The notes beneath the pieces are model-generated. The model worked only from the letters and a program-made list of their open reading frames with translations. It did no database searches and was not told where the DNA came from. From the NCBI GenBank assembly GCA_014155875.1, contig JACEFZ010025087.1, forward strand, positions 629,501-693,500: DNA of 64,000 nucleotides. The letters are read 5' to 3'. Each line of letters opens with the position of its first letter. Position 1 is the stretch's first letter. Made by a program: the position numbers and the translations under genes. This document shows positions 54,735 to 64,000 of the stretch, in pieces. The DNA is from Cepaea nemoralis (Eukaryota; Mollusca; Gastropoda; Stylommatophora; Helicidae).

Positions 54735-55094
54735 ATAGAAGTAGTGGTGCTAGACATTTTATGCGTGAGATAGAAATAGAAGAGTCACACATTTCTTAAT
54801 TTCTTAGAAACTAAAGATATAATTACAGGAGCTTGGAAATTTATTGAAAGGTTAGACAGAATGGAGTCGTAAGACAAGCACAAGAGCTTGGATTTTCATG
54901 GAAACTTTTGCACCAATTATCATTTTACTTGAAGAAAGAAAAAAAAAAAACTATAAATGCAATATTTGCACCGTTGCTAGTGTCTAACATGCGAGTTTTC
55001 CGAGCTGAAGTATAACGACCTCTTGCCAAGTCAAAAAACTCTTTTTTGTTTTTTGTTTTTTAAGCGACTCGACCTTTTGCCAAGTCAGGCGCCA
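54735..55094. other. Unassigned sequence
   Basis: Part of it (about 54750-54905) resembles 51215-51360 on the other side of the 48-bp array, for example AAGATATAATTACAGGAGCT beside AAGATATAATAAGAAGAGCT. These may be old array-edge units. Confidence 0.4.
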
Positions 55095-55305
55095 GGCAGT
55101 GTACATGCCATGATTATCAAGATGACTACCACGTTATGGACAGACCAGAACAAGTCATTATTCAGCGCCTCAGAACAGGACTCAATAGATTACGCAACCA
55201 CATGTATACAAAATTTAAAATTGGAGAATCAGCCATGTGCACATGTGGATATGCGTCGCAGACAGCAGAGCACATATCCAAGACTGGCCAAATTACAACA
55301 TATCT
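55095..55305 (+). pseudogene. C-terminal zinc-motif segment of an old LINE, left half
   Basis: Reads PEQVIIQRLRTGLNRLRNHM then MCTCGYASQTAEHI. The RLRTG.NRL stretch and C-x-C...TxEH knuckle are the known C-terminal module after RNase H in jockey/I-type LINE polyproteins. It is cut by the L-A LINE insertion and continues at 56325. Dead remnant. Confidence 0.8.
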
Positions 55306-56324
55306 CATCATCATCAAGTGCCGTGCCGGCTGGCGTAGGCGTTCATGGCTCTCCATAGATCTCGGTCTTTGGTTTTCTGGATCAACTCTGCTGCTGATAT
55401 TCCTCCATGCCACCGTCTCAATCCATCCAGCATCACTTCTCTTGGTCTACCTCTGCCTCTCTTCCCCTCGATCTTTCCAGTTGTTACAATGTTCTCCAAT
55501 GCCTCTCTTCTCATCACATGACCGAGGAAAGCTGTTTGTCTCTGTCTTATTGTTGTATATAATGTTCTAGTTTCATTAGCCTGTTTCAGGCAGTCGTCGT
55601 TAGTTACTCTGGCAGTCCAAGGAATTCGCAACATTCGTCTCAGGAACCACATCTCTGTTGCTTCTAATTTCTTCTTAATTTGTTCATTTACATTCCAAGA
55701 TTCACTGCCATACAGCAAAACTGGTTCTACATAGCATTTCAGCACTCTCTTTCTTACATTCAGTGACAGTGACTTATTGCATAAGATACTCTTCATTTTA
55801 TTAAATGCGGCTTTTGCCTGCCCTATTCTGCTCCTAATCTCTGTTGTACATCTTCCATCTGATGTTATAAATGCCCCTAGGTATCTAAAATTATCAACTT
55901 GGTTAAGGATTTTCCCTTCTATTTCTATGTCACATTTTGGTGTCACCATTTTCTTTGATATTACCATTGTTACTGTTTTCTTGATATTCAAGTTGAGTCC
56001 TTTCCTTGCACTCTCTGTTACTACAACGTCTAATAATTGTTGTAGGTCTGTTGAATTATCCGCCACCAATACTGTGTCATCTGCATAGCGTATATTATTT
56101 ATATTATAACCTCCAACTAGTAATCCTGGCATCTCTTTGATCTCTCTCATTATTACTTCGCTATACAGGGAGAAAAGATCTGGTGACAAGACATACCCTT
56201 GTCGTACTCCTAGCTTTATCTGTTCGTAACTACCCTCTTTATTTCCCATTTTAATTGCTGCTACTTGGTTCCAGTAAATATTCTTTATTATTCTTAAATC
56301 TTTTCCATCAGTGTTGATATCTTC
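55306..56324 (-). mobile_element. LINE family L-A, copy B, nested in another LINE
   Basis: 1019 bp on the minus strand. CAACATATCT at 55296-55305 and 56325-56334 is a perfect 10-bp target duplication. 5'-truncated inside the RT palm; the 3' tail on the sense strand is TTGATGATGATG. Confidence 0.94.
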
Positions 56325-56330
56325 CAACAT
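55314..56330 (-). CDS. LINE reverse transcriptase C-terminal half, L-A copy B
   Basis: 338 residues, open to its natural stop. GVRQGYVLSP at 41-50 (Tyr where most relatives have Cys), YADD at 82-85, FRYLGAFITSDGR, PWTARVTNDDCLKQ, FLGHVMRREALEN, GRGRPREVMLDGL and the terminus AYASRHGT. The first catalytic Asp motif is lost to truncation, so no activity is expected. The first Met comes from the target duplication, so translation of this frame would be fortuitous. Differs from copy A by many substitutions, so A and B are separate sublineages. Confidence 0.92.
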   Translation of the reverse strand: MLEDINTDGKDLRIIKNIYWNQVAAIKMGNKEGSYEQIKLGVRQGYVLSPDLFSLYSEVIMREIKEMPGLLVGGYNINNIRYADDTVLVADNSTDLQQLLDVVVTESARKGLNLNIKKTVTMVISKKMVTPKCDIEIEGKILNQVDNFRYLGAFITSDGRCTTEIRSRIGQAKAAFNKMKSILCNKSLSLNVRKRVLKCYVEPVLLYGSESWNVNEQIKKKLEATEMWFLRRMLRIPWTARVTNDDCLKQANETRTLYTTIRQRQTAFLGHVMRREALENIVTTGKIEGKRGRGRPREVMLDGLRRWHGGISAAELIQKTKDRDLWRAMNAYASRHGT

Positions 56331-56465
56331 ATCTAGGCAAACCTTTTGGCCAAAGAGACAACAGAGGAAGAAAAACTCTATGGACCGCTGAGTGAACTAA
56401 AAAAGACTTAAATTCATACAAGAGATAACATTGCAGTTACAGACATATTTCAAGCGAACGAAAGA
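56325..56465 (+). pseudogene. C-terminal segment of the old LINE, right half
   Basis: After removal of copy B the host LINE continues: a TEEEKLYGPLSELKKT stretch and RDNIAVTD match the usual KLYG.L..L..T..FI end of these elements. One stop and frame changes are present. Confidence 0.65.
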
Positions 56466-56514
56466 AGATTAAATTTCACATTCGATAGACAATAATCATT
56501 ACCTAACGACAAGA

Positions 56515-56755
56515 ACGCCGGTCTCCCTGGCCGAGGAGTTAAACGACTTTCTCCATAATCCCGTTTATCCACGTAGGGTCTCGCAACGGGCGAGAATTTG
56601 TAGCGGTTCTCGCAGCATTGGTGACTTAGGGATAAGTGAGCCGGCCGCTCAGAAAGCAATGGTAAAATACTGAGCGTAATCTTGCCAAGAAATCAACAAC
56701 AGCGGTAAAATGCTGGTGTTGACAGCGATGTCCTGTAAAAGGATATGTAAAAAAA
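56515..56755 (+). mobile_element. tRNA-derived SINE, family 1, copy e
   Basis: A-box-like CTGGCCGAGGAGTTAAACGA, B-box-like GGGTCTCGCAAC, body GAGCCGGCCGCTCAGAAAGC, TACTGAGCGTAATCTTGCC, GCTGGTGTTGACAGCGATGT and end block CCTGTAAAAGGATATG plus a short A-tail. The best-preserved copy of the family here. Confidence 0.75.
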
Positions 56756-56867
56756 AAAGTCATCAAGAACACGTGTGTCACCATGCATAGCGCGGTCATT
56801 ATATTTGCTTGATGGCGCGCTGTCTGTTTGTAAAACTGTGTACTGACATAACTAAGATCTTCTTGAC

Positions 56868-57650
56868 ACGTACACGTATACACTTCCGTGAAACTTATAC
56901 TGGCTGGAACAGTCACACAATCGACAAGGCTACGTTTCCTTGACAAATATACTCGAACAGTCACACAACCGACAAGGCTACACTTCCTTGACAAGTATAC
57001 TGACTAGAACAGTCACACAGCCGACAAGGCTACACTTCTTTGCCAAGTATACTGACTAGAACAGTCACACAACAGGCGAGGCTACACTTCTTTGACAAGT
57101 ATACTCGAACTGTCAGACAACTGACAAGGCTACACTTCCTTGACAAGTATACTGACTAGAACAGTCATACAGCCGACAAGGCTACACTTCCTTGACAAGT
57201 ATATTCGAGCAGTCACACAGCCGACAAGGCTACACTTCTTCGACAAGTATACTCGAGCAGTCACACAGCCGACAAGGCTACACTTCTTCGACAAGTATAC
57301 TCAAGCAGTCACACAGCCGACAAGGCTACACTTCCTTGACAAGTATATTCGAGCAGTCACACAGCCGACAAGGCTACACTTCTTCGACAAGTATACTCGA
57401 GCAGTCACACAGCCGACAAGGCTACACTTCTTCGACAAGTATACTCGAGCAGTCACACAGCCGACAAGGCTACACTTTCTTCGACAAGTATACTCGAGCA
57501 GTCACACAGCCGACAAGGCTACACTTCTTCGACAAGTATACTCGAGCAGTCACACAGCCGACAAGGCTACACTTCCTTGACAAGTATATTCGAGCAGTCA
57601 CAGAGCCGACAAGGCTAAATTTCCTTGACAAGTATACTGACTAGAGCAGG
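56868..57650. repeat. 48-52 bp minisatellite, about 16 copies
   Basis: Units of AGTCACACAGCCGACAAGGC, TACACTTCTTCGACAAGTAT, ACTCGAGC. Outer units carry ACTGACTAGAAC and are 52 bp; central units are 48 bp. One T insertion (about 57477) shifts the frame, showing no coding constraint. Confidence 0.95.
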
Positions 57651-58160
57651 CACACAGCTGGCATAATCAAGAATATTGAGTTGTTGAAGCGTGATCTGTA
57701 CTGCACGGGACTGACTACTTCTTCCCATAAGTCTCGTGTCACGTTCCATGCATGCCAGTCAATACTTGAAGCTTTATTGATTCTGTTTGAAGAGTGAACT
57801 CTTTTCCATTGAACAACAAGAAAAGGTTGCGTTTGTCTTAATATCGCAGATATAGGATAAGTGGATAGATACCAGCAGAAGATCTCTTGCCCTCGTGAAA
57901 TAACTGAGACTGCTGCTGTTTCTATCACTGTACCCCTGAGACACATAAATGGGTTATGGATTATTTTGTTCTATGAATGTTACATAGCCCAATTTGTTGA
58001 AGGATTTGATAAATAACTGAGTGCGGGAACAGAGTGTCAACCTTTTAACAACCCAGTTCTCTCAGAAATGATGTAATGCTGACTTTCAGTATTAGTAATA
58101 CGATTTACGCTTCGGTAACTATTCGGTGTGTGTTATTCGGTAACTGCAAAACGAAAAAAT
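57651..58160. other. Unassigned sequence
   Basis: No gene or element recognised. Confidence 0.5.
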
Positions 58161-58174
58161 AAATGTGATGATAG

Positions 58175-58259
<85 letters not shown>
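58161..58259. repeat. (GAT)n microsatellite
   Basis: About 30 GAT trinucleotides. No LINE C-terminus is visible upstream, so it is not called a LINE tail. Confidence 0.97.
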
Positions 58260-58289
58260 CGTAAGTAAATAAATATGTGTTAGGAAGCT

Positions 58290-60600
58290 GAATAAATAGA
58301 ACACACACAAGCAGTGTGGGGATTACATATATAGGTGGGAGTCTTTGTGGGAGACAATCATTAGAACACACACAAGCAGTGTCGGGATTACATATACAGG
58401 TGGGAGTGTTTGTGGGAGACAATCATTAGAACACACACAAGCAGTGTGGGGATTACATATACAGGTGGGAGTCTTTGTGGGAGACAATCATTAGAACACA
58501 CACAAGCAGTGTGGGGATTACATATACAGGTGGGAGTGTTTGTGGGAGACAATCATTAGAACACACACAAGCAGTGTGGGGATTACATATACAGGTGGGA
58601 GTCTTTGTGGGAGACAATCATTAGAACACACACAAGCAGTGTAATGATTACATATACAGGTGGGAGTCTTTGTGGGAGACAATCATTAGAACACGCACAA
58701 GCATTGTGGGGATTACATATACAGGTGGGAGTGTTTGTGGGAGACAATCATTAGAACACACACAAGCAGTGTGGGGATTACATATACAGGTGGGAGTCTT
58801 TGTGGGAGACAATCATTAGACCACACACAAGCAGTGTGGGGATTACATATACAGGTAGGAGTGTTTGTGGGAGACAATCATTAGAACACACACAAGCAGT
58901 GTGGGGATTACATATACAGGTGGGAGTCTTTGTGGGAGACAATCATTAGAACACACACAAGCAGTGTAATGATTACATATACAGGTGGGAGTCTTTGTGG
59001 CAGACAATCATTAGAACACACACAAGCAGTGTGGGGATTACATATACAGGTGGGAGTCTTTGTGGGAGACAATCATTAGAACACACACAAGCAGTGTGGG
59101 GATTACATATACAGGTGGGAGTCTTTGTGGGAGACAATCATTAGAACACACACAAGCAGTGTGGGGATTACATATACAGGTGGGAGTGTTTGTGGGAGAC
59201 AATCATTAGAACACATAAGCAGTGTAATGATTACATATACAGGTGGGAGTCTTTGTGGGAGACAATCATTAGAACACATAAGCAGTGTAATGATTACATA
59301 TACAGGTGGGAGTCTTTGTGGGAGACAATCATTAGAACACACACAAGCAGTGTGGGGATTACATATACAGGTGGGAGTGATTGTGGGAGACAATCATTAG
59401 AACACACACAAGCAGTGTGGGGATTACATATACAGGTGGGAGTCTTTGTGGGAGACAATCATTAGAACACACACAAGCAGTGTGGGGATTACATATACAG
59501 GTGGGAGTGTTTGTGGGAGACAATCATTAGAACACACACAAGCAGTGTGGGGATTACATATACAGGTGGGAGTCTTTGTGGGAGACAATCATTAGAACAC
59601 ACACAAGCAGTGTGGGGATTACATATACAGGTGGGAGTCTTTGTGGGAGACAATCATTAGGACACACACAAGCAGTGTGGGGATTACATATACAGGTGGG
59701 AGTGTTTGTGGGAGACAATCATTAGAATACACACAAGTAGTGTAATGATTACATATACAGGTGAGAGTGTTTGTGGGAGACAATCATTAGAACACATACA
59801 AGCAGTGTGGGGATTACATATACAGGTGGGAGTCTTTGTGGGAGACAATCATTAGAACACACACAAGCAGTGTGGGGATTACATATACAGGTGGGAGTGT
59901 TTGTGGGAGACAATCATTAGAACACACACAAGCAGTGTGGGGATTACATATACAGGTGGGAGTCTTTGTGGGAGACAATCATTAGAACACACACAAGCAG
60001 TGTGGGGATTACATATACAGGTGGGAGTGTTTGTGGGAGACAATCATTAGAACACACACAAGCAGTGTGGGGATTACATATACAGGTGGGAGTGTTTGTG
60101 GGAGACAATCAATAGAACACACACAAGCAGTGTGGGGATTACATATACAGGTGGGAGTCTTTGTGGGAGACAATCATTAGGACACACACAAGCAGTGTGG
60201 GGATTACATATACAGGTGGGAGTGTTTGTGGGAGACAATCATTAGAATACACACATGTAGTGTAATGATTACATATACAGGTGAGAGTGTTTGTGGGAGA
60301 CAATCATTAGAACACACACAAGCAGTGTGGGGATTACATATACAGGTGGGAGGCTTTGTGGGAGACAATCATTAGAACACACACAAGCAGTGTGGGGATT
60401 ACATATACAGGTGGGAATGTTTGTGGGAGACAATCATTAGAACACACACAAGCTGTGTGGTTATTACATATACAGGTGGGAGTCTTTGTGGGAGACAATC
60501 ATTAGAACACACACAAGCAGTGTGGGGATTACATATACAGGTGGGAGTGTTTGTGGGAGACAATCATTAGAACACTCACAAGCAGTGTGATGATTAAATA
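58290..60600. repeat. 65-bp minisatellite, about 35 copies
   Basis: Units of GGTGGGAGTCTTTGTGGGAG, ACAATCATTAGAACACACAC, AAGCAGTGTGGGGATTACAT, ATACA. GAGTCTTT and GAGTGTTT units often alternate, hinting at a 130-bp two-unit period. A GTGTAATGATT variant recurs. Confidence 0.97.
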
Positions 60601-60826
60601 CACAAAGATATGACTATGTGTGGTGATTAAATACCTTCGAGTATGTATACGAAGACATAAGAACACACACCCACTTTGTGGTGATTAAATATATAGATAC
60701 ATACACACTTTGTGGTGATTAAATACATAGATACATACACACTTGGTGGTGATTAAACACACACACACACACACACGCGCGCGCGCACATACAAACACAC
60801 ATACTTTGTGGTGATTAAATACAAAG

Positions 60827-60864
<38 letters not shown>

Positions 60865-60900
60865 TGTGATGATTGACTGGCACCTTGCCGTCTTGACAGA
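60600..60900. repeat. Diverged 65-bp units with AC/GC microsatellites
   Basis: TTTGTGGTGATTAAATACA and TAGATACATACACAC units are diverged relatives of the 65-bp repeat, with AC runs at about 60758-60780 and 60830-60861. Confidence 0.8.
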
Positions 60901-60914
60901 CGATAGTTTGTAAA

Positions 60915-61175
60915 ATGGAATTATACCTGTCCATAACTCAAGTACATGGGCATATTCTTAAACAAGTGAATCGGTACAACTATCTTGGAACAGTCATAAC
61001 ATCTGATGGGAGATGCCTTGAAGAGATTAGAACAAGAATTGCCATGGCGAAGGTAGCCTTTTGCAAGATGAAAAACATACTGACAAATAAAAAGATATCA
61101 ATTGAAACGAGAAAAAGAGTGTTGAAGTGCTACACAGAACCTGTGCTTTATATGAATGTGAAGCGTGGACAATGA
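60915..61175 (+). pseudogene. LINE RT thumb region, L-A copy D, first part
   Basis: ILKQVNRYNYLGTVITSDGR, CLEEIRTRIAMAKVAF and KRVLKCYTEPVLY match copy A closely (ILQQVNRYNYLGTIITSDGR). The catalytic palm is upstream of the truncation. A frameshift near 61150 moves translation to the next frame. Confidence 0.88.
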
Positions 61176-61498
61176 GCAGACAAGCTGAAAAACATATGAT
61201 GGCTGTGGAATTGTGGTTTCTGAGGAAAATGCAAAGAATACCATGGACAGATAGAAAAACCAATGTACAAGTCCTTCAAGAAACAAATGAAGATCGTAAA
61301 CCGATTAGAGACTTTAGACGTAGACAGTCAAAATTTTGTGGGCATGTTATGAGAAGAAATGAATTGGAGAATTTGGTGATAACTGGAAAGATCGAAGGGA
61401 AAAGACGAAAGGGAGGACCAAGAATTAAATACCTGGATGGCTTTGGCCACATGACATGGTCGAGACAGAAACACGGAATTGATCCTCGACTCTGGTGA
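61127..61498 (+). pseudogene. LINE RT C-terminal region, L-A copy D, second part
   Basis: YECEAWTMSRQAEKHMMAVE, FLRKMQRIPWTDRKTN, FCGHVMRRNELENLVITGK and a YLDGFGHMTWSRQKHG end that frameshifts before DRVRWKNMTAHAYRHGT. It is the reference copy for recognising the 40.0-41.9 kb relic and its array. Confidence 0.88.
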
Positions 61499-61552
61499 TC
61501 GAGTGAGATGGAAGAACATGACCGCCCACGCTTATCGGCATGGCACATGATG

Positions 61553-61679
61553 GATGGATAACACAAAGCCTGGGCTGAATTTAGAGACCATGTGTTGCCC
61601 ATGCAGCATGATCCCTCTCTCGCTCTGTCTAGTGTACTCCAGAGGAAATGTAAAGGAAAGGTAACAACACTACGTCTGG
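61553..61679. other. Unassigned sequence
   Basis: Unique DNA between the LINE tail and the resumption of the AC-rich repeat. Confidence 0.4.
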
Positions 61680-62372
61680 AACTTTGTGGTGATTAAATAC
61701 ATAGATACGAGTATGTGTGTGAAGGCATTAGAACACACACATACACACATACACACACACACACACACACACATAAACACTTTGTGGTGATTAAATACAT
61801 AGATACGGGTATGTGTGTGAAGGCATTAGAACACACACATACACAGACACAGACACACACACATACACACACACACTTTGTGGTGATTAAATACATGGAT
61901 ACGAGTATGTGTGTGAAGGCATTAGAACGCACACATACACACACACACATACACACACACATACACACACACACATACACACTTTGTGGTGATTAAATAC
62001 ATAGATACGAGTATGTGTGTGAAGGCATTAGAACACACACACACATACACACACACACATACACACTTTGTGGTGATTAAATACATGGATACGAGTATGT
62101 GTGTGAAGGCATTAGAACACACACATACACACACACACATACACACACACATACACACACACATACACACACACACATACACACTTTGTGGTGATTAAAT
62201 ACATAGATACGAGTATGTGTGTGAAGGCATTAGAACACACACACACATACACACACAAATATACACTTTGTGGTGATTAAATGCACACACACTTTGTGAT
62301 GATTAAATACACAGATACATGCACACACACACTTGGTGATTAAATACACAGATACGAGTATGTGTGAGAAGA
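61680..62372. repeat. AC-expanded diverged repeat, about 7 units
   Basis: Units of CTTTGTGGTGATTAAATACA, TAGATACGAGTATGTGTGTG and AAGGCATTAGAACACAC followed by (AC)n/(ACAT)n runs of variable length. The word order TTTGTG, ATTA, ATTAGAACACACAC parallels the 65-bp repeat upstream, so this is a derived form. Confidence 0.9.
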
Positions 62373-62754
62373 ATGAATCATTAGAAGAGACATATGCAGC
62401 GCGGTGATTAGATAGACGCTTCGTAGGAATGAATGCATGACAGAATGTGCAACAACGGAACCACGGGTAAGGAATAAAACAAGGCAGTCAAACAGGGAAG
62501 ATAGCAAAGGTACAAAACAAGCAAACTGAGAAACAACGCAATAAACCAAAGAAGACAAGTGGCCGACCGGCCCGGGTATCAGCTGGCCCGATGGCAAGGG
62601 GGTCATATGGGCCAAGTGGGCTAGTGATGAAGTGGACCTCATTAAACAGACGGTGTGCTAAAGATGTGCATGACCTGTTAATCCTGGCAAACAATATTTG
62701 TACACCCAGTCCGTCACTGAATACAAATGAAACAGAAAAACCCAAACATACACC
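62373..62754. other. Unassigned sequence
   Basis: No gene or element recognised. Confidence 0.5.
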
Positions 62755-63030
62755 AATCAATAGAACTAGTAAATACAGGGATCGACAACTATCAAGGTAC
62801 AATAACTATCAAAGTTCTCCAGTCATCAAGATACAACTACCATATTAGTTATCAATGAGATACAACCGTCAAGATACAGCTACTAAGATATGACAATCAA
62901 TGAGATACAACCGTCAAAATACAACTAATAGGATATGACAATCAATGTGAAACAACCATCAAGATACAACGACTAAGATATGACAATCAATGAGATACAA
63001 CTATCAAGATACAACAACTTTAAAATTGCG
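62755..63030. repeat. Degenerate repeat, about 44 bp plus shorter sub-units
   Basis: ATCAATGAGATACAACCGTC, AAGATACAACTAC and TAAGATATGACA recur four to five times with divergence. Confidence 0.8.
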
Positions 63031-63169
63031 ATAATTATCAAGGCACGTACAGACAGAGGATGATAATTGATAAACCAGAGAAGACCCGAACCAGCACCAC
63101 ATTGGATTAGACAACTACGGTGGTTTGCCGCAGGCGACATTGAGCAAAACAAATGGAAAAATATGACAC

Positions 63170-63261
63170 CATTCACGTAGTAATTAAAATCACAGTGCAA
63201 TCATTTGCTGCCATTGCTGAAATACACGGACATACTTCATTGTGTGGTTGAATAACAGTGC
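63170..63261. repeat. Diverged unit of the 63-bp array
   Basis: GCCATTGCTGAAATACACGG, ACATACTTCATTGTGTGGTT and GAATAACAGTGCAAT correspond to the 63-bp unit seen from 63564. Confidence 0.75.
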
Positions 63262-63563
63262 AATATTATTATTATGTTTCTTAAATTTTAGATCGCTGAT
63301 TCTGAACTCAAGCATAGTCCATACACAGGCTACTACTTCTAGTACTCTGGACTGATTTTCTGCGTGTGGGCTAGCTTTCCAGATTACCAGTGTCCCTTGA
63401 CATCAAGCGAGCCCACTCCGGCTTCAGAGGTAAATGTAATGTACGTTCTCAAGTAAAGGACACAAAGTCAACATCTTTGTACAACTGACCGGTTGAACTC
63501 GTGAGATCGGTATCAGCACATCGGATGTTGAAAACTGAGCGGTTTTACCCATTGGGCGATGCT
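63262..63563 (-). mobile_element. tRNA-derived SINE inserted in the 63-bp array
   Basis: On the minus strand: A-box-like TAGCATCGCCCAATGGGTAA, B-box CGAGTTCAACCGGT, a body of about 180 bp and an ATAATAATAAT tail at its 3' end (plus-strand 63262-63272). Array units flank it. No second copy in the window, and the target duplication is unclear (perhaps CAAT). Confidence 0.6.
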
Positions 63564-64000
63564 AACCTCCCTACAATCATTTAATGTCCACATATACACG
63601 GATACGCTTCATTTAGTGGTTAACTAACAATACAATCATGAGATGCCATTTCTGATAAACTCTGACAGACTTCATTTAGTGGTTAACTAACAATACAATC
63701 ATGAGATGCCATTTCTGATAAACTCTGACAGACTTCATTGAGTGGTTAACTAACAATACAATCATGAGATGCCATTTCTGATAAACTCTGACAGACTTCA
63801 TTGAGTGGTTAACTAACAATACAATCATGAGATGCCATTTCTGATAAACTCTGACAGACTTCATTTAGTGGTTAACTAACAGTACAATCATGAGATGCCA
63901 TTTCTGATAAACTCTGACAGACTTCATTTAGTGGTTAACTAACAGTACAATATTGTGATACACACGGTCACGCTTCATTTAGTGGTTAACTAACAGTACA
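63564..64000. repeat. 63-bp minisatellite, about 6.5 copies, running off the window
   Basis: Units of TTCATTTAGTGGTTAACTAA, CAATACAATCATGAGATGCC, ATTTCTGATAAACTCTGACA, GAC. Central copies are near-identical; edge copies carry CACGGATACGCTTCA instead. Confidence 0.95.

Larger units (their letters stand above)
60900..61552 (+). mobile_element. LINE family L-A, copy D, 5'-truncated
   Basis: Plus-strand insertion between diverged 65-bp repeat units. It ends GGCATGGCAC followed by ATGATGGATGGATAA, the same end as copy A. Target duplication not resolved. Confidence 0.85.

Noticed and set aside
54434..54792. Poly-Leu/Phe/Glu frames
   Set aside because: Translations of the GAA microsatellite on both strands.
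58161..58259. GAT microsatellite as the tail of an L-A LINE
   Set aside because: Neither side shows the LINE C-terminal codons ending RHGT-stop.
58290..60600. CRISPR-like array of regular repeats
   Set aside because: Units are contiguous with no unique spacers, no cas-like genes are near, and the DNA is animal in character. The same holds for all other arrays here.

Overview
The window looks like intergenic or heterochromatin-like DNA from an animal nuclear genome. A marine lophotrochozoan, probably a mollusc, fits best, but that is an inference from the style of the transposons and repeats, with no host gene to anchor it. There is no bacterial-style gene packing, no operon, no rRNA or tRNA gene and no recognisable host protein-coding exon. 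By my count 35-40% of the sequence is tandem repeat, in about 25 separate minisatellite arrays with units of 21-89 bp, plus long AC, GA, GAA, AT and GAT microsatellites. Nearly everything else that can be named is a transposable element.

Transposable elements. (1) LINE family 'L-A' (reverse transcriptase, simple TGA/GATG-type 3' tail): copies at 2021-3425(-), 55306-56324(-) and 60900-61552(+), and short 3' stubs at 15265-15525, 30440-30605, 32405-32530, 40020-41868 and possibly 49610-49680. (2) LINE family 'L-C' (endonuclease C-terminus plus RT, GATGA tail): an almost open copy at 22878-25379 and a relic at 54035-54440. (3) RNase-H-bearing LINE family 'L-R': 46698-48114(-), 52344-53989(+) and a stub near 6950-7078(+). 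(4) Fragments of two more LINEs, at 39428-39622 and 55095-55305/56325-56465. (5) A hAT transposon with a broken transposase (27457-29454) and an unrelated hAT-type MITE (8839-9284), both with 8-bp target duplications. (6) A 2.1-kb TG...CA insertion with 5-bp duplications, probably a solo LTR (43821-45932). (7) At least three tRNA-derived SINE families.

Layout. 0-11 kb: small repeats, SINEs, LINE A and the hAT MITE. 11.4-14.7 kb: 28-bp array of about 119 copies. 15-16.5 kb: LINE stub and pyrimidine tracts. 16.8-20.8 kb: 24/21-bp CACGTG array grading into 40/81-bp repeats. 21.2-26.5 kb: 50-bp and 52-bp arrays, the latter split by the L-C LINE. 27.4-29.5 kb: hAT transposon. 30.2-36.8 kb: 52-, 68- and 85-bp arrays. 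36.9-37.9 kb: an unidentified coiled-coil reading frame. 38.9-46.3 kb: 48-, 41- and 38-bp arrays with the LTR-like insertion. 46.6-48.3 kb: L-R LINE inside a 64-bp array. 51.3-54.7 kb: 48-bp array with an L-R LINE that itself carries a SINE. 55-56.5 kb: one LINE nested in another. 56.9-64 kb: 48-, 65- and 63-bp arrays with an L-A LINE and a SINE inside.

The main biological theme is the interplay of retrotransposons and minisatellites. Several elements sit precisely inside tandem arrays, and in one case (40.5-41.8 kb) the array itself appears to have grown out of a LINE's 3' coding end. No new multi-gene system was found. The most novel leads are that LINE-born minisatellite, the repeated array insertions, the CACGTG-dense array and the coiled-coil frame.
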